NCBI RefSeq assembly: GCF_003010935.1
Contig: NZ_PGGN01000002.1
Location: 372,001-436,000, forward strand
DNA from: Phyllobacterium endophyticum
GTDB lineage: Bacteria; Pseudomonadota; Alphaproteobacteria; Rhizobiales; Rhizobiaceae
Reading direction: 5' to 3'
DNA: 64,000 nucleotides
The notes beneath the pieces were generated by a model that searched no databases, was not told the DNA's origin, and saw nothing but the letters and a program-made list of their open reading frames with translations. How positions within the stretch are numbered: position 1 is the first letter of the stretch; every line of letters begins with the position of its first letter. This document shows positions 44,280-52,744 of this stretch, piece after piece. Made by a program: the position numbers and the translations under genes.

Positions 44280-44854
44280 GGTACAGTTGGTACGATATCG
44301 ACTGGCTGATCGCCACACGGTCGGAAATGGATATCGAGGCGGAAGCGCTTAGCCTGACTGAAGAGTTCTATCCCGGTCATCGCGCCGACCTTGCTGAAGC
44401 GTTGCGGCGCATAGACGGCCTAGTCGATGCGGGAACTTACGTCGAACCGAAACCGCGCGAATTGACCGATGATGAACGCCAGATTATTGATCAGATGAAA
44501 GTGGTCGAAAACATGATCGCGTTGAAAAAAAGTCCCGATCCTGGCCAAGCGGCACGGATGAAACGCCTATGGGAAAAGGAGGATTTTGATAATAGCCCGA
44601 CCAGTGAGATTTGGCACATCATGGACGTGTTGCTGACCGTTACCGGTCAGAAAGGACGTGTGCCAATAAATCCACCGTGGCGTAAGGCGACTGTGAACAA
44701 TCAGTTGCACGCTATGCGACGGTTAGTGGACGAGGACGGTATCACACCACGTCAGGCGGCTTTGAGTGTGGCGACCGGTGCAGGTCGCGAGAATCAAGTT
44801 AAGACCTTGTGGAAGCACTACCGTCAGAAACAGAAGCTTCGGGGAAAGAAATAA
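44276..44854 (+). CDS. Hypothetical protein of the integrated element
   Basis: A 192-residue hydrophilic, mostly helical protein whose ATG overlaps the integrase stop (ATGA at 44276). The C-terminal half has LHAMRRLVDEDGITPRQAAL followed by ENQVKTLWKHYRQKQK, which could be a helix-turn-helix with a basic tail. I do not recognise a family. Its coupling to the integrase suggests a role in recombination or regulation of integration. Confidence 0.65.
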   Translation: MRYSWYDIDWLIATRSEMDIEAEALSLTEEFYPGHRADLAEALRRIDGLVDAGTYVEPKPRELTDDERQIIDQMKVVENMIALKKSPDPGQAARMKRLWEKEDFDNSPTSEIWHIMDVLLTVTGQKGRVPINPPWRKATVNNQLHAMRRLVDEDGITPRQAALSVATGAGRENQVKTLWKHYRQKQKLRGKK

Positions 44855-44933
44855 CGTCCATTTCTTTTCCAATGACCATCACTCTAATTTGCTTCATCGT
44901 CATCTTACGAACAACGGAAAGGATGACGACACC

Positions 44934-45119
44934 ATGAACATTCAATCTCAAGTCTACAGTATCAAAGAGTTTTGTAAGGCCTTCGGGATCAGCGAACCCA
45001 CGTTCTATAATTGGCGTAAGAAGGGTCTTGCTCCCAAAGTGATGCAAGTTGGCGGTCGCACATTGATCGCTATCGACGCCGTCAATGAATGGCGTCGCGA
45101 GCGTGAAAACGCCGCCTGA
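44934..45119 (+). CDS. AlpA-like helix-turn-helix regulator or excisionase
   Basis: A 61-residue protein with YSIKEFCKAFGISEPTFYNW, KGLAPKVMQVGGRTLI and DAVNEWRRERE, which is the MerR/AlpA-type winged HTH pattern of phage and satellite regulators (P4 Vis, AlpA). AAAGGATGACG upstream supports the ATG. Such proteins repress or activate integration genes or promote excision. It lies between the integrase block and the replication block. Confidence 0.85.
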   Translation: MNIQSQVYSIKEFCKAFGISEPTFYNWRKKGLAPKVMQVGGRTLIAIDAVNEWRRERENAA

Positions 45120-45222
45120 GATAAAAGACACCAAACCGCAAGACGACGGAACGCAACACCGATCTTAAACGGAAAAACCAGCCCGTCACGGCTGGTTTCC
45201 ATAAATATGCGGAGCTTTCGAT

Positions 45223-45309
45223 ATGCGGTATTTAGATACCACCATTGCGCTTTTCGCGCAATATCTGCCGTTTGCCATGACGATCCTCTTGATCGTAGGC
45301 GGCGCGTGA
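45223..45309 (+). CDS. 28-residue membrane peptide coupled to the primase gene
   Basis: Encodes 28 residues beginning MRYLDTTIALFAQYLPFAMT and ending in LLIVGGA, a single hydrophobic helix. GGAG eight bases upstream is a normal ribosome site, and the TGA stop overlaps the ATG of the primase gene by one base (45309). It is either a leader peptide controlling primase translation or a functional membrane peptide of the element. Confidence 0.5.
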   Translation: MRYLDTTIALFAQYLPFAMTILLIVGGA

Positions 45310-46475
45310 TGAGCAAGACAATCTTCGATCTTCGTCAGTTCGTGAACTGGAGGATGGTCACGGACGATCTGACCGGCCGCGGTCGGAAAGTCCCATTCAA
45401 CCCGCAAACCGGCCGTTCGATCGACCCGCACCATGAACTGAATTGGAAGTCATACGACGAAGCGGTTGCCGCAAGTCAGAATGTCGGTTTCGTCCTGACG
45501 GCAAAAGACCCTTACTATCTGTTCGACATTGACGACGCGATCGGTGCGGACGGTCAGTGGATACCGGAAGCCGTTACGCTCTATCAACAGTTTGTCGCGG
45601 CCGGTGCGGCGGCGGAAGTCTCACAGTCTGGAAAGGGAATGCACCTTGTCGGCAAGTGCGACCAGTTGTTGACGTCGAACCGGCGGAACAAATTCGGCAA
45701 GGAACTACGCGGCAAGAACTGGTTGGAATTCTATACGCAAAAGCGGTTCATGGCATTGGGTCAAGGCTTCACGGGACCGTTCGCCGACACAACGGGGTTG
45801 ATCCTGTCCGTGGTTCCTGAACGCGCACCTGACGAACCTGACACGTACGACACCAGCGGTCCGCGACCGGATTACACCGGACCAACTGACGACGACGAAT
45901 TGATTCGCCGACTGTGTTCGTCACGTGGTTCGATGAACGCCATGTTTGGCGCTACAGCGACGCCGGGACAGTTGTTCGAGGGAAATCTAGCGGTACTGTC
46001 AAAACTCTTTCCATCGCCTTCAGGTGATGCGTTTGACCGGTCCAGTGCCGACGCCGCGTTGTTGGGTCACTTGGCGTTCTGGACCGGCTGTGACGCCGAA
46101 CGAATGGACAGGATATTCCGTCGGTCCGCGTTGGTCCGTGACAAGTGGCTGAAGCGTGAAGACTACCGGCGCGACTCGATAGAGTTCGCCTGCAAGGGTT
46201 GCAAACAGGTGCATAACACGCCGCCGATCGAATGCGCCACTGTGGTTGCGCTTGACGGTGATGTGATAGTTCCGATCGCTGCCAACGAAGCGTCAGCCGC
46301 GACGGAGTCTTCAATAGCATCTAATACTTGTCGAACGGTTCGGCGCGCGGTTGCGGTATGTGGCCAAGTGGGGATCGTGGTTGCAGTTCGACGGTCAGCG
46401 ATGGGAAACCGAGCACACATTACTTGCATCGCATCTGGCAAGATCGATCTGCAACGAATTCGCCTCGAAGCTTGA
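45309..46475 (+). CDS. Phage/plasmid primase-polymerase N-terminal half, frame ends out of register with the helicase
   Basis: This 388-residue frame starts at an ATG that overlaps the upstream small peptide stop. It matches the primase part of P4/NrS-1-type proteins: FDLRQFVNWRMVTDDLTGRG, YYLFDIDDAIG with the metal-binding Asp residues, EVSQSGKGMHLVGKC and DRSSADAALLGHLAFWTGCD followed by ERMDRIFRRSALVRDKWLK. After about residue 340 the frame becomes atypical, while the frame starting near 46321 reads LVERFGARLRYVAKWGSW, the normal continuation. I conclude that the gene is split by a +1 shift near 46290-46325, or that both halves are made separately. Confidence 0.85.
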   Translation: MSKTIFDLRQFVNWRMVTDDLTGRGRKVPFNPQTGRSIDPHHELNWKSYDEAVAASQNVGFVLTAKDPYYLFDIDDAIGADGQWIPEAVTLYQQFVAAGAAAEVSQSGKGMHLVGKCDQLLTSNRRNKFGKELRGKNWLEFYTQKRFMALGQGFTGPFADTTGLILSVVPERAPDEPDTYDTSGPRPDYTGPTDDDELIRRLCSSRGSMNAMFGATATPGQLFEGNLAVLSKLFPSPSGDAFDRSSADAALLGHLAFWTGCDAERMDRIFRRSALVRDKWLKREDYRRDSIEFACKGCKQVHNTPPIECATVVALDGDVIVPIAANEASAATESSIASNTCRTVRRAVAVCGQVGIVVAVRRSAMGNRAHITCIASGKIDLQRIRLEA

Positions 46476-47655
46476 AGCGTCTTCATCCTTGTACCGCAAG
46501 CTTGAATCGAAAAACACCATAACGTCGGTTGAAATTCTAGCGCGTGCTGATCGCAGGATTGCCGCGTTGGTCGATCAATGGGACGCCGACACCATGCTGT
46601 TGAATACTCCTGACGGTGTGGTCGACCTTCGTACTGGTCTGTTGAAGCCCCACGATCCGGAGCATTACTTGACGAAGATCACCGCTGTCGGACCATCGTC
46701 TGTCGTTCATTGCCCTGTGTGGTTGGCATTCCTGCATCGCACGTTTGCCGGTGACGTCACCATGTTGTCCTACGTCCAACGTGCCTTTGGGTATTGTCTG
46801 ACGGGAAGCACGAAAGAACATGCGTTGTTCTTCGGTCATGGGACAGGCGGGAACGGCAAGTCAGTCCTGTTGAATGTCCTGACGGGCATTCTTGGAGATT
46901 ACGCCAAAATCGCTTCCATGGCGACTTTTGAGGCGACGTCAGGCAATCGTCACTCAGCTGAACTCGCGATGCTTCACGGTGCACGTCTTGTCACCGCAAG
47001 CGAGACGGAAAGCGGTAAGAAATGGGCAGAAAGCCGGATCAAGACTATCACTGGTGGTGACCCGATCACCGCACAGTTCATGCGACAGGATTACTTCACG
47101 TACACCCCGCAATTTAAGCTGTTGTTGGTTGGCAATCATCGTCCAGGATTCCGCGACGTTGACGAAGCGTTGCGTCGGCGCATTCACCTTTGGCCGTTCG
47201 ACGTGACGATACCAGCGCACGAACGCGATCCTGAACTAAGCGACAGGTTGCGTGTTGAATGGTCCGGTATACTGCGATGGGCTATCGAAGGTTGTCTAGC
47301 ATGGCAGCGCGAAGGTTTGAGTGCTCCTGTGATGTTCAGAAAGGCGACGACGGAATATCTCGACAGTGAAGACGCATACGAAGCATGGATCAGTGATCGT
47401 TGTGTCCGTGACGTCAACAGCTTCGAGAAGTCATCAGACCTGTACGCTGATTGGAAACGATGGGCCGAACAAACCGGTGAACAGGTCGTCAGTCAGATAA
47501 TGTTTTCTAAATCGACAACGGACCACGGCTTCAGACAAGCGCGGTCGGAAGGTGGATCAAGGGGGTTCACTGGATTGAGGTTAATAGAACCAGTCTCGCA
47601 AAGGAGATTTGATGAGGCGTTTAATGGATCACCACCGGGTGCCAATCCATTCTGA
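46351..47655 (+). CDS. P4-type phage/plasmid primase, C-terminal helicase half
   Basis: From the TTG at 46351 this encodes 434 residues. The D5-type N-terminal part (RYVAKWGSWLQFDGQRWETE) precedes an SF3 helicase with Walker A FGHGTGGNGKSVLLNVLTG, SELAMLHGARLVTASETESG-type B region (LAMLHGARLVTASE) and LLLVGNHRPGFRDVDEALRR (motif C and arginine finger). It uses ATP to unwind DNA at the replication origin. The open frame begins only at 46318, after a TAG, and the first residues of the domain lie before any start codon, so the natural product may depend on frameshifting from the primase frame. Without it, the TTG start would give a helicase alone. Confidence 0.88.
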   Translation: MRYVAKWGSWLQFDGQRWETEHTLLASHLARSICNEFASKLEASSSLYRKLESKNTITSVEILARADRRIAALVDQWDADTMLLNTPDGVVDLRTGLLKPHDPEHYLTKITAVGPSSVVHCPVWLAFLHRTFAGDVTMLSYVQRAFGYCLTGSTKEHALFFGHGTGGNGKSVLLNVLTGILGDYAKIASMATFEATSGNRHSAELAMLHGARLVTASETESGKKWAESRIKTITGGDPITAQFMRQDYFTYTPQFKLLLVGNHRPGFRDVDEALRRRIHLWPFDVTIPAHERDPELSDRLRVEWSGILRWAIEGCLAWQREGLSAPVMFRKATTEYLDSEDAYEAWISDRCVRDVNSFEKSSDLYADWKRWAEQTGEQVVSQIMFSKSTTDHGFRQARSEGGSRGFTGLRLIEPVSQRRFDEAFNGSPPGANPF

Positions 47656-47663
47656 CAAATGTG

Positions 47664-47685
47664 CCCCGCTTCGTGCGGGGTTTTT
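47664..47685 (+). terminator. Rho-independent terminator after the helicase gene
   Basis: CCCCGC, TTCGT, GCGGGG followed by five T residues, nine bases after the helicase stop. Confidence 0.9.
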
Positions 47686-47691
47686 GTATCC

Positions 47692-47811
47692 ATGACGCAT
47701 TTGACGCATTTGACAGGTTTTCAAATTGATCCTCCATATACGTGTCACCCGCGTATTATACATATAGAAGGTCATTACAAAATCGGGTCAAAAGCGTCAG
47801 AAGCGTCAAAT
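47692..47811. repeat. Nine-base repeat array in inverted halves, possible origin
   Basis: TGACGCATT is repeated directly at 47693 and 47702 and begun again at 47711 (TGACAGG). About 80 bp further the complement appears as GGGTCAAA, AGCGTCAGA and AGCGTCAAATG at 47785-47811, in 9-bp steps. The array lies between the primase-helicase and the terminase genes. Such iterons next to a primase are typical of replication origins or binding sites of a regulator. Confidence 0.6.
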
Positions 47812-48087
47812 GCCCTGTTCTGTGATGGTCAACAGTGGTGAATTCGAGACGTCATCGATACGGTTCGAAACTCTAAAAATTAAACCCAACTTTTCGCGTA
47901 TTTTTCCGTCCGACCGCCTTCAGAGTCGTGTCGAAAATTGGCGTTGACGCTCCGACAAGGCGATAACGACAGCAATATACAGGAACTTACAGTAACATAT
48001 ACAACGACTTAGGTTGAGCTTTCTGCTATCTGTCTAATATCCTGTCCAATTAAGGGCATTTTTAGACGAAAACTACCCGGTAAATCT
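47812..48087. other. AT-richer non-coding stretch before the terminase genes
   Basis: No gene is supported. It contains AT-rich runs that would suit a promoter for the terminase block or unwinding at an origin next to the 47692 repeats. Confidence 0.4.
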
Positions 48088-48459
48088 ATGTCCGACACCG
48101 TCCGATTGCCTCCCATTCTACCACCCAAACCACGCGGTCCAAAGGCGTCCTTGTTGCGCATCGACCAATTGGACGGTCGTACCACGACCGCACGCAATGT
48201 CCGTGCGCTCTTGAACTCCATTACATCAGACCTTGGCGGACATGACGCACTATCGGAGGCGCAACGCATCCTTGTCCAACGTGCCGCTGTCTTGTCAGCG
48301 GTGTGTGAGGATTTCGAGATGGCTTACCTTTCAGGACAGAAGGCCGACATGCAGTCTTACAACGCTACGGTCAACGTCCTGCGTCGCGTGCTGGACACGC
48401 TAGGATTGGAACGCAAGGCGAAAGACCTCGTCGACCTTCAGACCTATATTAAGGGTTGA
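48088..48459 (+). CDS. Probable terminase small subunit-like protein
   Basis: A 123-residue protein with a Pro-rich start (RLPPILPPKPRGPKASLLR) and a helical core (LSEAQRILVQRAAVLSAVCEDFE followed within the next residues by YNATVNVLRRVLDTLGLERKAKD, both split here). Its position directly before a terminase large subunit, overlapping only the TTG alternative start, and its helical size suggest a small subunit for DNA recognition. I do not see a confirmed HTH, so the call rests on context. Confidence 0.5.
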   Translation: MSDTVRLPPILPPKPRGPKASLLRIDQLDGRTTTARNVRALLNSITSDLGGHDALSEAQRILVQRAAVLSAVCEDFEMAYLSGQKADMQSYNATVNVLRRVLDTLGLERKAKDLVDLQTYIKG

Positions 48460-48464
48460 CCACG

Positions 48465-49865
48465 ATGGATATTCTAACCGCGTGCAACGATCCTAAGCTC
48501 TTCAAGAGGTGGTTCAAAGACCCGTCGACCTATGAACGGTGGTTCGTCTTCCTAAAGGCGACATTCGGTCTTCCGATGTTACCTCATGAGGTAACGATCT
48601 ATCAGCACCATACTGGCCGCACCACTTTACCCACAGGTCAATTCAATGACGTGACGTTGGTGGTCGGTCGTCGTGGTGGCAAGTCGTTCATATCGGCACT
48701 CACAGCCGTCTATCTCGCCGCGTTCCACGAATACCATCAGTACCTCGCACCGGGTGAACGCGCGACCGTGATGATCATCGCGGCTGATCGTCGTCAGGCA
48801 CGGGTCATCATGCGCTACATCGGTGCGATGCTGAACGGCATACCCATGCTCAAGGCCATGGTCACGAACCAAACGACGGAAGGTTTCGACCTATCCAATG
48901 CGACGCGTATCGAAGTCGGCACTGCATCGTTCCGTGCGACCCGTGGTTACACGTTCGCAGCGGTCCTCTGTGATGAGATAGCGTTTTGGCGTTCGGACGA
49001 AGCGTCTGCAAATCCCGACAGTGAAATCATCGCCGCGTTGCGTCCCGGTATGGCGACGATACCGAACTCACTCATGATCGCCATGTCATCACCGTACGCC
49101 AAACGTGGCGTGCTGTGGAACAATTACAAACGGCATTATGCTAAGGACGACAGTCGTCATCTGGTCTGGAAAGCTTCGACGAAGGAAATGAACCCCGTCG
49201 TTCGTCAATCGTACATCGATGAAGCATACCAAGATGACCCGGCCGCTGCGTCTGCGGAATATGGCGGTGAATTCCGTTCTGATCTTGAAGCATTCGTTCC
49301 GCTTGAAGTCGTCCAGGCATGTGTTGATCGTGGTGTGATAGAACGTGGCTACATCAGCACCAACACCTATCGTGCCTTCGTCGATCCGTCCGGCGGTAGT
49401 GTAGACAGCATGACGTTGGCTGTCGGTCACAGGGAAGGCGACAGAACGATCATTGACGCCGTTCGTGAGCGCAAGCCTCCATTCTCACCGGAAGCTGTCG
49501 TTGATGACTTCTGCGACCTCCTGAAGCTGTATCACGTCGCACGCGTCACAGGTGATCGATACGCCGGTGAATGGCCTCGTGAACAGTTTCGCAAACGTGG
49601 TATCGCGTACGATCTGTCCGAACTGGTGCGATCCGACCTTTATCGCGATCTATTGCCGGTCCTGAATTCCGGTCAAATTTCGTTGGTGGACAACGAAAAG
49701 ATGGTGAACCAGATCGCGAACCTTGAACGTCGCACGGGCAGGGGAAAAGACATTATCGACCACGCACCGGGTCAGCACGACGACTTAGCGAACAGCCTCG
49801 CCGGTGTAGTCAGCCTGACAACCAAGCGTCGTATGACCTACAACATCGACGCGTGGGGAGATTAA
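48465..49865 (+). CDS. Phage terminase large subunit
   Basis: From the ATG at 48465 this encodes 466 residues. The ATPase domain has a Walker A-like VVGRRGGKSFIS, the adenine-binding region before it, Walker B AAVLCDEIAFW and a coupling motif in IAMSSPYAKRG. The nuclease domain has Asp residues in AFVDPSGGSVDSM, DRYAGEWP and IDHAPGQHDDLANSLAG. It packages DNA into capsids. Because no capsid or portal gene exists in the element, it must serve packaging of this element into helper virions or be a remnant. AAGGG precedes the ATG. Confidence 0.94.
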   Translation: MDILTACNDPKLFKRWFKDPSTYERWFVFLKATFGLPMLPHEVTIYQHHTGRTTLPTGQFNDVTLVVGRRGGKSFISALTAVYLAAFHEYHQYLAPGERATVMIIAADRRQARVIMRYIGAMLNGIPMLKAMVTNQTTEGFDLSNATRIEVGTASFRATRGYTFAAVLCDEIAFWRSDEASANPDSEIIAALRPGMATIPNSLMIAMSSPYAKRGVLWNNYKRHYAKDDSRHLVWKASTKEMNPVVRQSYIDEAYQDDPAAASAEYGGEFRSDLEAFVPLEVVQACVDRGVIERGYISTNTYRAFVDPSGGSVDSMTLAVGHREGDRTIIDAVRERKPPFSPEAVVDDFCDLLKLYHVARVTGDRYAGEWPREQFRKRGIAYDLSELVRSDLYRDLLPVLNSGQISLVDNEKMVNQIANLERRTGRGKDIIDHAPGQHDDLANSLAGVVSLTTKRRMTYNIDAWGD

Positions 49866-49973
49866 AGTAAAAGTTGATGTATATTGCTATACACTCCTAT
49901 AACCAGCAACAAATGCGGATTATATACGCGAACATGCCGTTGACTCCTCAGTATTACCAAGTAAGCTGTTCGT

Positions 49974-50132
49974 ATGAAAACCGGACACACTATCACTGTC
50001 AAACTAACCGAAGCGGAATATTGTCTTTATCTTGACGCCGTTGCCGTCATAGGGGGCGACATTTCAACTCTAGTACGTCGAAGCGTTCGAACGTTCATCA
50101 AGAACACCGAGGTGAAGAACAATGATCTATAA
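49974..50132 (+). CDS. Ribbon-helix-helix small protein
   Basis: A 52-residue protein beginning KTGHTITVKLTEAEYCLYLD, a beta strand followed by a helix and then GGDISTLVRRSVRTFIKN. This strand-helix-helix layout fits the CopG/Arc type of small DNA-binding regulator. It starts 108 bp after the terminase and its last codons overlap the next gene start at 50122. Confidence 0.6.
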   Translation: MKTGHTITVKLTEAEYCLYLDAVAVIGGDISTLVRRSVRTFIKNTEVKNNDL

Positions 50133-50481
50133 GCGAAGAGACGGCACGTCATGCGACGAAACTGAGGCATTATTGCCGGGCACAACTGCGATGCGTGACG
50201 GGTACTCTATAACCGTTCCCCTTCAATTCAGAGATAATCGAACAGTACATGATGGACCGCTCATCAGATCAATTCAACCACAGGGAACTAAACCAATGGA
50301 TATCACAGACACGATGCTGCGTGATGCGCGTCAGCGCATGGCAGCGGCACGCCAACGCATGATTGATCGTGACGCATATGCTCCGGACAACGGCCACATT
50401 TCGACACCAGTGTTCGTCGACGCCAAAGACGGCCGTGCACGTCAGGACACCGCATACAACAAAATGAAAAGGGGTTCCTAA
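50122..50481 (+). CDS. Hypothetical phage-like protein
   Basis: A 119-residue hydrophilic protein. The middle has MLRDARQRMAAARQRMIDRD, an amphipathic helix, and the ends are charged. GAGGTG lies before the ATG, which overlaps the end of the RHH gene. I do not recognise it. Its place between regulator and the coiled-coil gene suggests a phage structural or accessory origin. Confidence 0.5.
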   Translation: MIYKRRDGTSCDETEALLPGTTAMRDGYSITVPLQFRDNRTVHDGPLIRSIQPQGTKPMDITDTMLRDARQRMAAARQRMIDRDAYAPDNGHISTPVFVDAKDGRARQDTAYNKMKRGS

Positions 50482-50482
50482 G

Positions 50483-51244
50483 ATGAACATGATGACAAAT
50501 CACATTCAGGCGGCACTCACAGGTCAGTCGCGTCCGAATATTACAACACTGACGAAGCTGGTCGCCGAACAGAAAGCCATCACCGAACGCGCTGAAAAGC
50601 TTCTTGCCGATGCGAGAAAGACAGCGACCGATCCTCTCGAATGGGAAGTCGCGGTATCCGACGCACAGCGACTGATTCCGCATCTGGAGATGGATTTGGA
50701 GCGCAACAAGAAAGCGCTTGTCATCCTTGAACAGAAGCTTGCCGCCAAGAAAGCGGCGTTGCCAGCTTTGCAAAAGGATTATCAATCGGCGCTTGTCGAA
50801 CGTTCCAACTTGGCTGGACGATTTAATGAAACCATTCAGCCGCGCCTCATCGACATTTACAACTTCGTCGCAGATGCACAGCGGAACCGGCAAAGGCTTG
50901 TTGCTGTGGCGGCAAAGGGTGAATTCGAAGTCGATACTACGCAGGGTAATTTTCCTGTCGCCTTCATCGAAGCGGCAATCGAGTTTTTCGCCGCGATTGG
51001 CATCAGTGCACCTGTTGCAGCAGTTCCAACAGATGGCGATTTGCCGTTGACGTTCGAGGTCACCAACAAGGGCAACGGTCCCCATCGTCTATATGATGCT
51101 CAAGACCGCGCGATTATCATAATGGTCGGCGAGACCAAGGTTGTCACGCTTTCGGAAGGTGGTGCGAAGGCTGCACGGTCACACCCTGACCTTGTGATCA
51201 AGGAGGTAAGCGGTCCGAAGCTGATACCAGAAGAGGACGCCTGA
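50483..51244 (+). CDS. Coiled-coil protein with a C-terminal virion-like module
   Basis: A 253-residue protein that is helical and coiled-coil over about residues 20-130 (LVAEQKAITERAEKLLADAR, LEMDLERNKKALVILEQKL), then a domain ending in GPHRLYDAQDRAIIIMVGET, VTLSEGGAKAARSHPDLVIK. The last part resembles a small beta module often next to phage head genes. I cannot assign a function; scaffolding, structural or regulatory roles are all possible. It is preceded directly by the previous gene. Confidence 0.55.
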   Translation: MNMMTNHIQAALTGQSRPNITTLTKLVAEQKAITERAEKLLADARKTATDPLEWEVAVSDAQRLIPHLEMDLERNKKALVILEQKLAAKKAALPALQKDYQSALVERSNLAGRFNETIQPRLIDIYNFVADAQRNRQRLVAVAAKGEFEVDTTQGNFPVAFIEAAIEFFAAIGISAPVAAVPTDGDLPLTFEVTNKGNGPHRLYDAQDRAIIIMVGETKVVTLSEGGAKAARSHPDLVIKEVSGPKLIPEEDA

Positions 51245-51245
51245 A

Positions 51246-51587
51246 ATGGCGACCGCGCATCATCATTTCAAAGTATCACGCGCGTGCCCGGTCGAGCCAG
51301 AATACGAACGGGCACGCGCAAAGCGTGACGCAGTCCGCGCGGCGTTAGAAACGGAATACGTGAGTCACGCGATGGCTATTGCCAAAATCCTGGAGCGTCT
51401 GGACGCTTCCGATCGGGCGAACGATATCGGCAATGCCTGTCGCGGCCGGTCACCTGTGATTGTGTCGGCGGAAGCATTGGCACGTGGCATATCGCCTACG
51501 TTTCAGTCAGCGCGGACCGGCGTCAAGATCGCACGATTGCGCGATATCGTTCGGTTGCCGCGTTTGGATGGTGGATGGTTTTTGTGA
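51246..51587 (+). CDS. Hypothetical protein of the integrated element
   Basis: A 113-residue basic, helical protein, with ACPVEPEYERARAKRDAVRA and an end with SARTGVKIARLRDIVRLP. It starts one base after the previous stop, so it is in the same operon. No family recognised. It is the last gene of the core block before the cargo region. Confidence 0.5.
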   Translation: MATAHHHFKVSRACPVEPEYERARAKRDAVRAALETEYVSHAMAIAKILERLDASDRANDIGNACRGRSPVIVSAEALARGISPTFQSARTGVKIARLRDIVRLPRLDGGWFL

Positions 51588-51633
51588 ATTTCCTAACTTG
51601 CAGAATGCATCCGTCACCGGCTAGGCTGATCAA

Positions 51634-52731
51634 ATGGTGGGCTTCTACAAATTCTTGGACAAGGCAGCGGTGCATTACCTCCTTGAAGGCAGCTTCAAGT
51701 TTGGCAGGTTGAAGAAGTATCGGCTGATGGAGGCCATCACTGGGGACCAGTGGATAGGCGATAAGAATGAGGGAGTGCAGACCACCGTCATCAACGTGGT
51801 CATAGGCGATGAGCCGAACTCAGAGCTTGCAGACGCGCTGTCGGCAAGCGGTCATATCAGGATTGATGGTCAAGCAACAAACGTGAGCGTCTCGGAAACT
51901 TGCATAATCGAGGAGTTCGACTGCTTTGCGTTTTGCTTCTCGCATGGCGACCTGTCCGCGCTTTGCTCAAGTATGAGTGATCCCAAGCGTGGTGACTTTA
52001 GCTATGACGGTTGCGTGGAGATATTGGACCCTGACGCGTTGGTACAGCTAATACTGTCTCATGGGATTTGTTTAGGTAAGCCCGTCTCTGAACTGTTTGT
52101 GGTCGACGCAAAACACGTGACTTATGAGGATGAAGTTGAGCACGACTTCAGAACAGATCTGAAGATTTCCCCGGGCAACCCATTTCAAAAGAGCCTTCTA
52201 TATAAGGATCAATGTGAAGTAAGGATTGTTCTTGTTCCCAAGGAAGGGCCCATACTGAAAGATGACATTGTTGTTAGCATAGTCGGAGCGCTGTGCCCCG
52301 TAGCGTCTATCGATATATCGGGCAACGTGAACGCCGCTAGCTTGGAGAAGACGCAGGAAGTACTGAACCCTAATGAGCAGGACTGCATTGCCAGCCTCAA
52401 GTCGCTCATCTCAGATTGGAATAAGGTGAAGGGCGAAATCCGCGCGAGTGCATCTCCTCCCTTGTATCCATATTCAGCCGACCCTGAGAGTTGGCGAGCG
52501 GAGGCCCATAGGCAAATTGATTTTGAAAGTAGGGCTATAACTGAGGCTTTTGAGGTTTACCGCAAACCGTTGATTGATGCTTACTGGGGCATAAGAAGGC
52601 TGCCGAGTTGCGATAGAGTGGACGACATGGTGCTAGTGTCGGCTCCATGGTTGGTGCTGACAACAACCCTCCAAAGATATCTAGCAGAGCACTTGGGTTT
52701 GCCTATCGGTGGTTGGAATGATCAATGGTGA
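51634..52731 (+). CDS. DUF2971-like protein in the cargo region
   Basis: This 365-residue protein begins VGFYKFLDKAAVHYLLEGSF and continues with FGRLKKYRLMEAITGDQWIG and DKNEG, a layout like DUF2971 (Y-K-Y start, then a D-x-x-EG segment). The middle has FDCFAFCFSHGDLSALCSSM and later DQCEVRIVLVP. DUF2971-type genes are often seen in defence islands; this does not prove a role here. The C-terminal third is unfamiliar. Its end is followed within 13 bp by the PD-(D/E)XK gene, so the two are co-transcribed. Confidence 0.5.
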   Translation: MVGFYKFLDKAAVHYLLEGSFKFGRLKKYRLMEAITGDQWIGDKNEGVQTTVINVVIGDEPNSELADALSASGHIRIDGQATNVSVSETCIIEEFDCFAFCFSHGDLSALCSSMSDPKRGDFSYDGCVEILDPDALVQLILSHGICLGKPVSELFVVDAKHVTYEDEVEHDFRTDLKISPGNPFQKSLLYKDQCEVRIVLVPKEGPILKDDIVVSIVGALCPVASIDISGNVNAASLEKTQEVLNPNEQDCIASLKSLISDWNKVKGEIRASASPPLYPYSADPESWRAEAHRQIDFESRAITEAFEVYRKPLIDAYWGIRRLPSCDRVDDMVLVSAPWLVLTTTLQRYLAEHLGLPIGGWNDQW

Positions 52732-52744
52732 AAAAAGGACGACC

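Noticed and set aside
47659-47841. Plus-strand 60-codon frame after the helicase gene.
   Set aside because: It begins inside the terminator stem and runs through the repeat array; its repetitive start merely translates the repeats.
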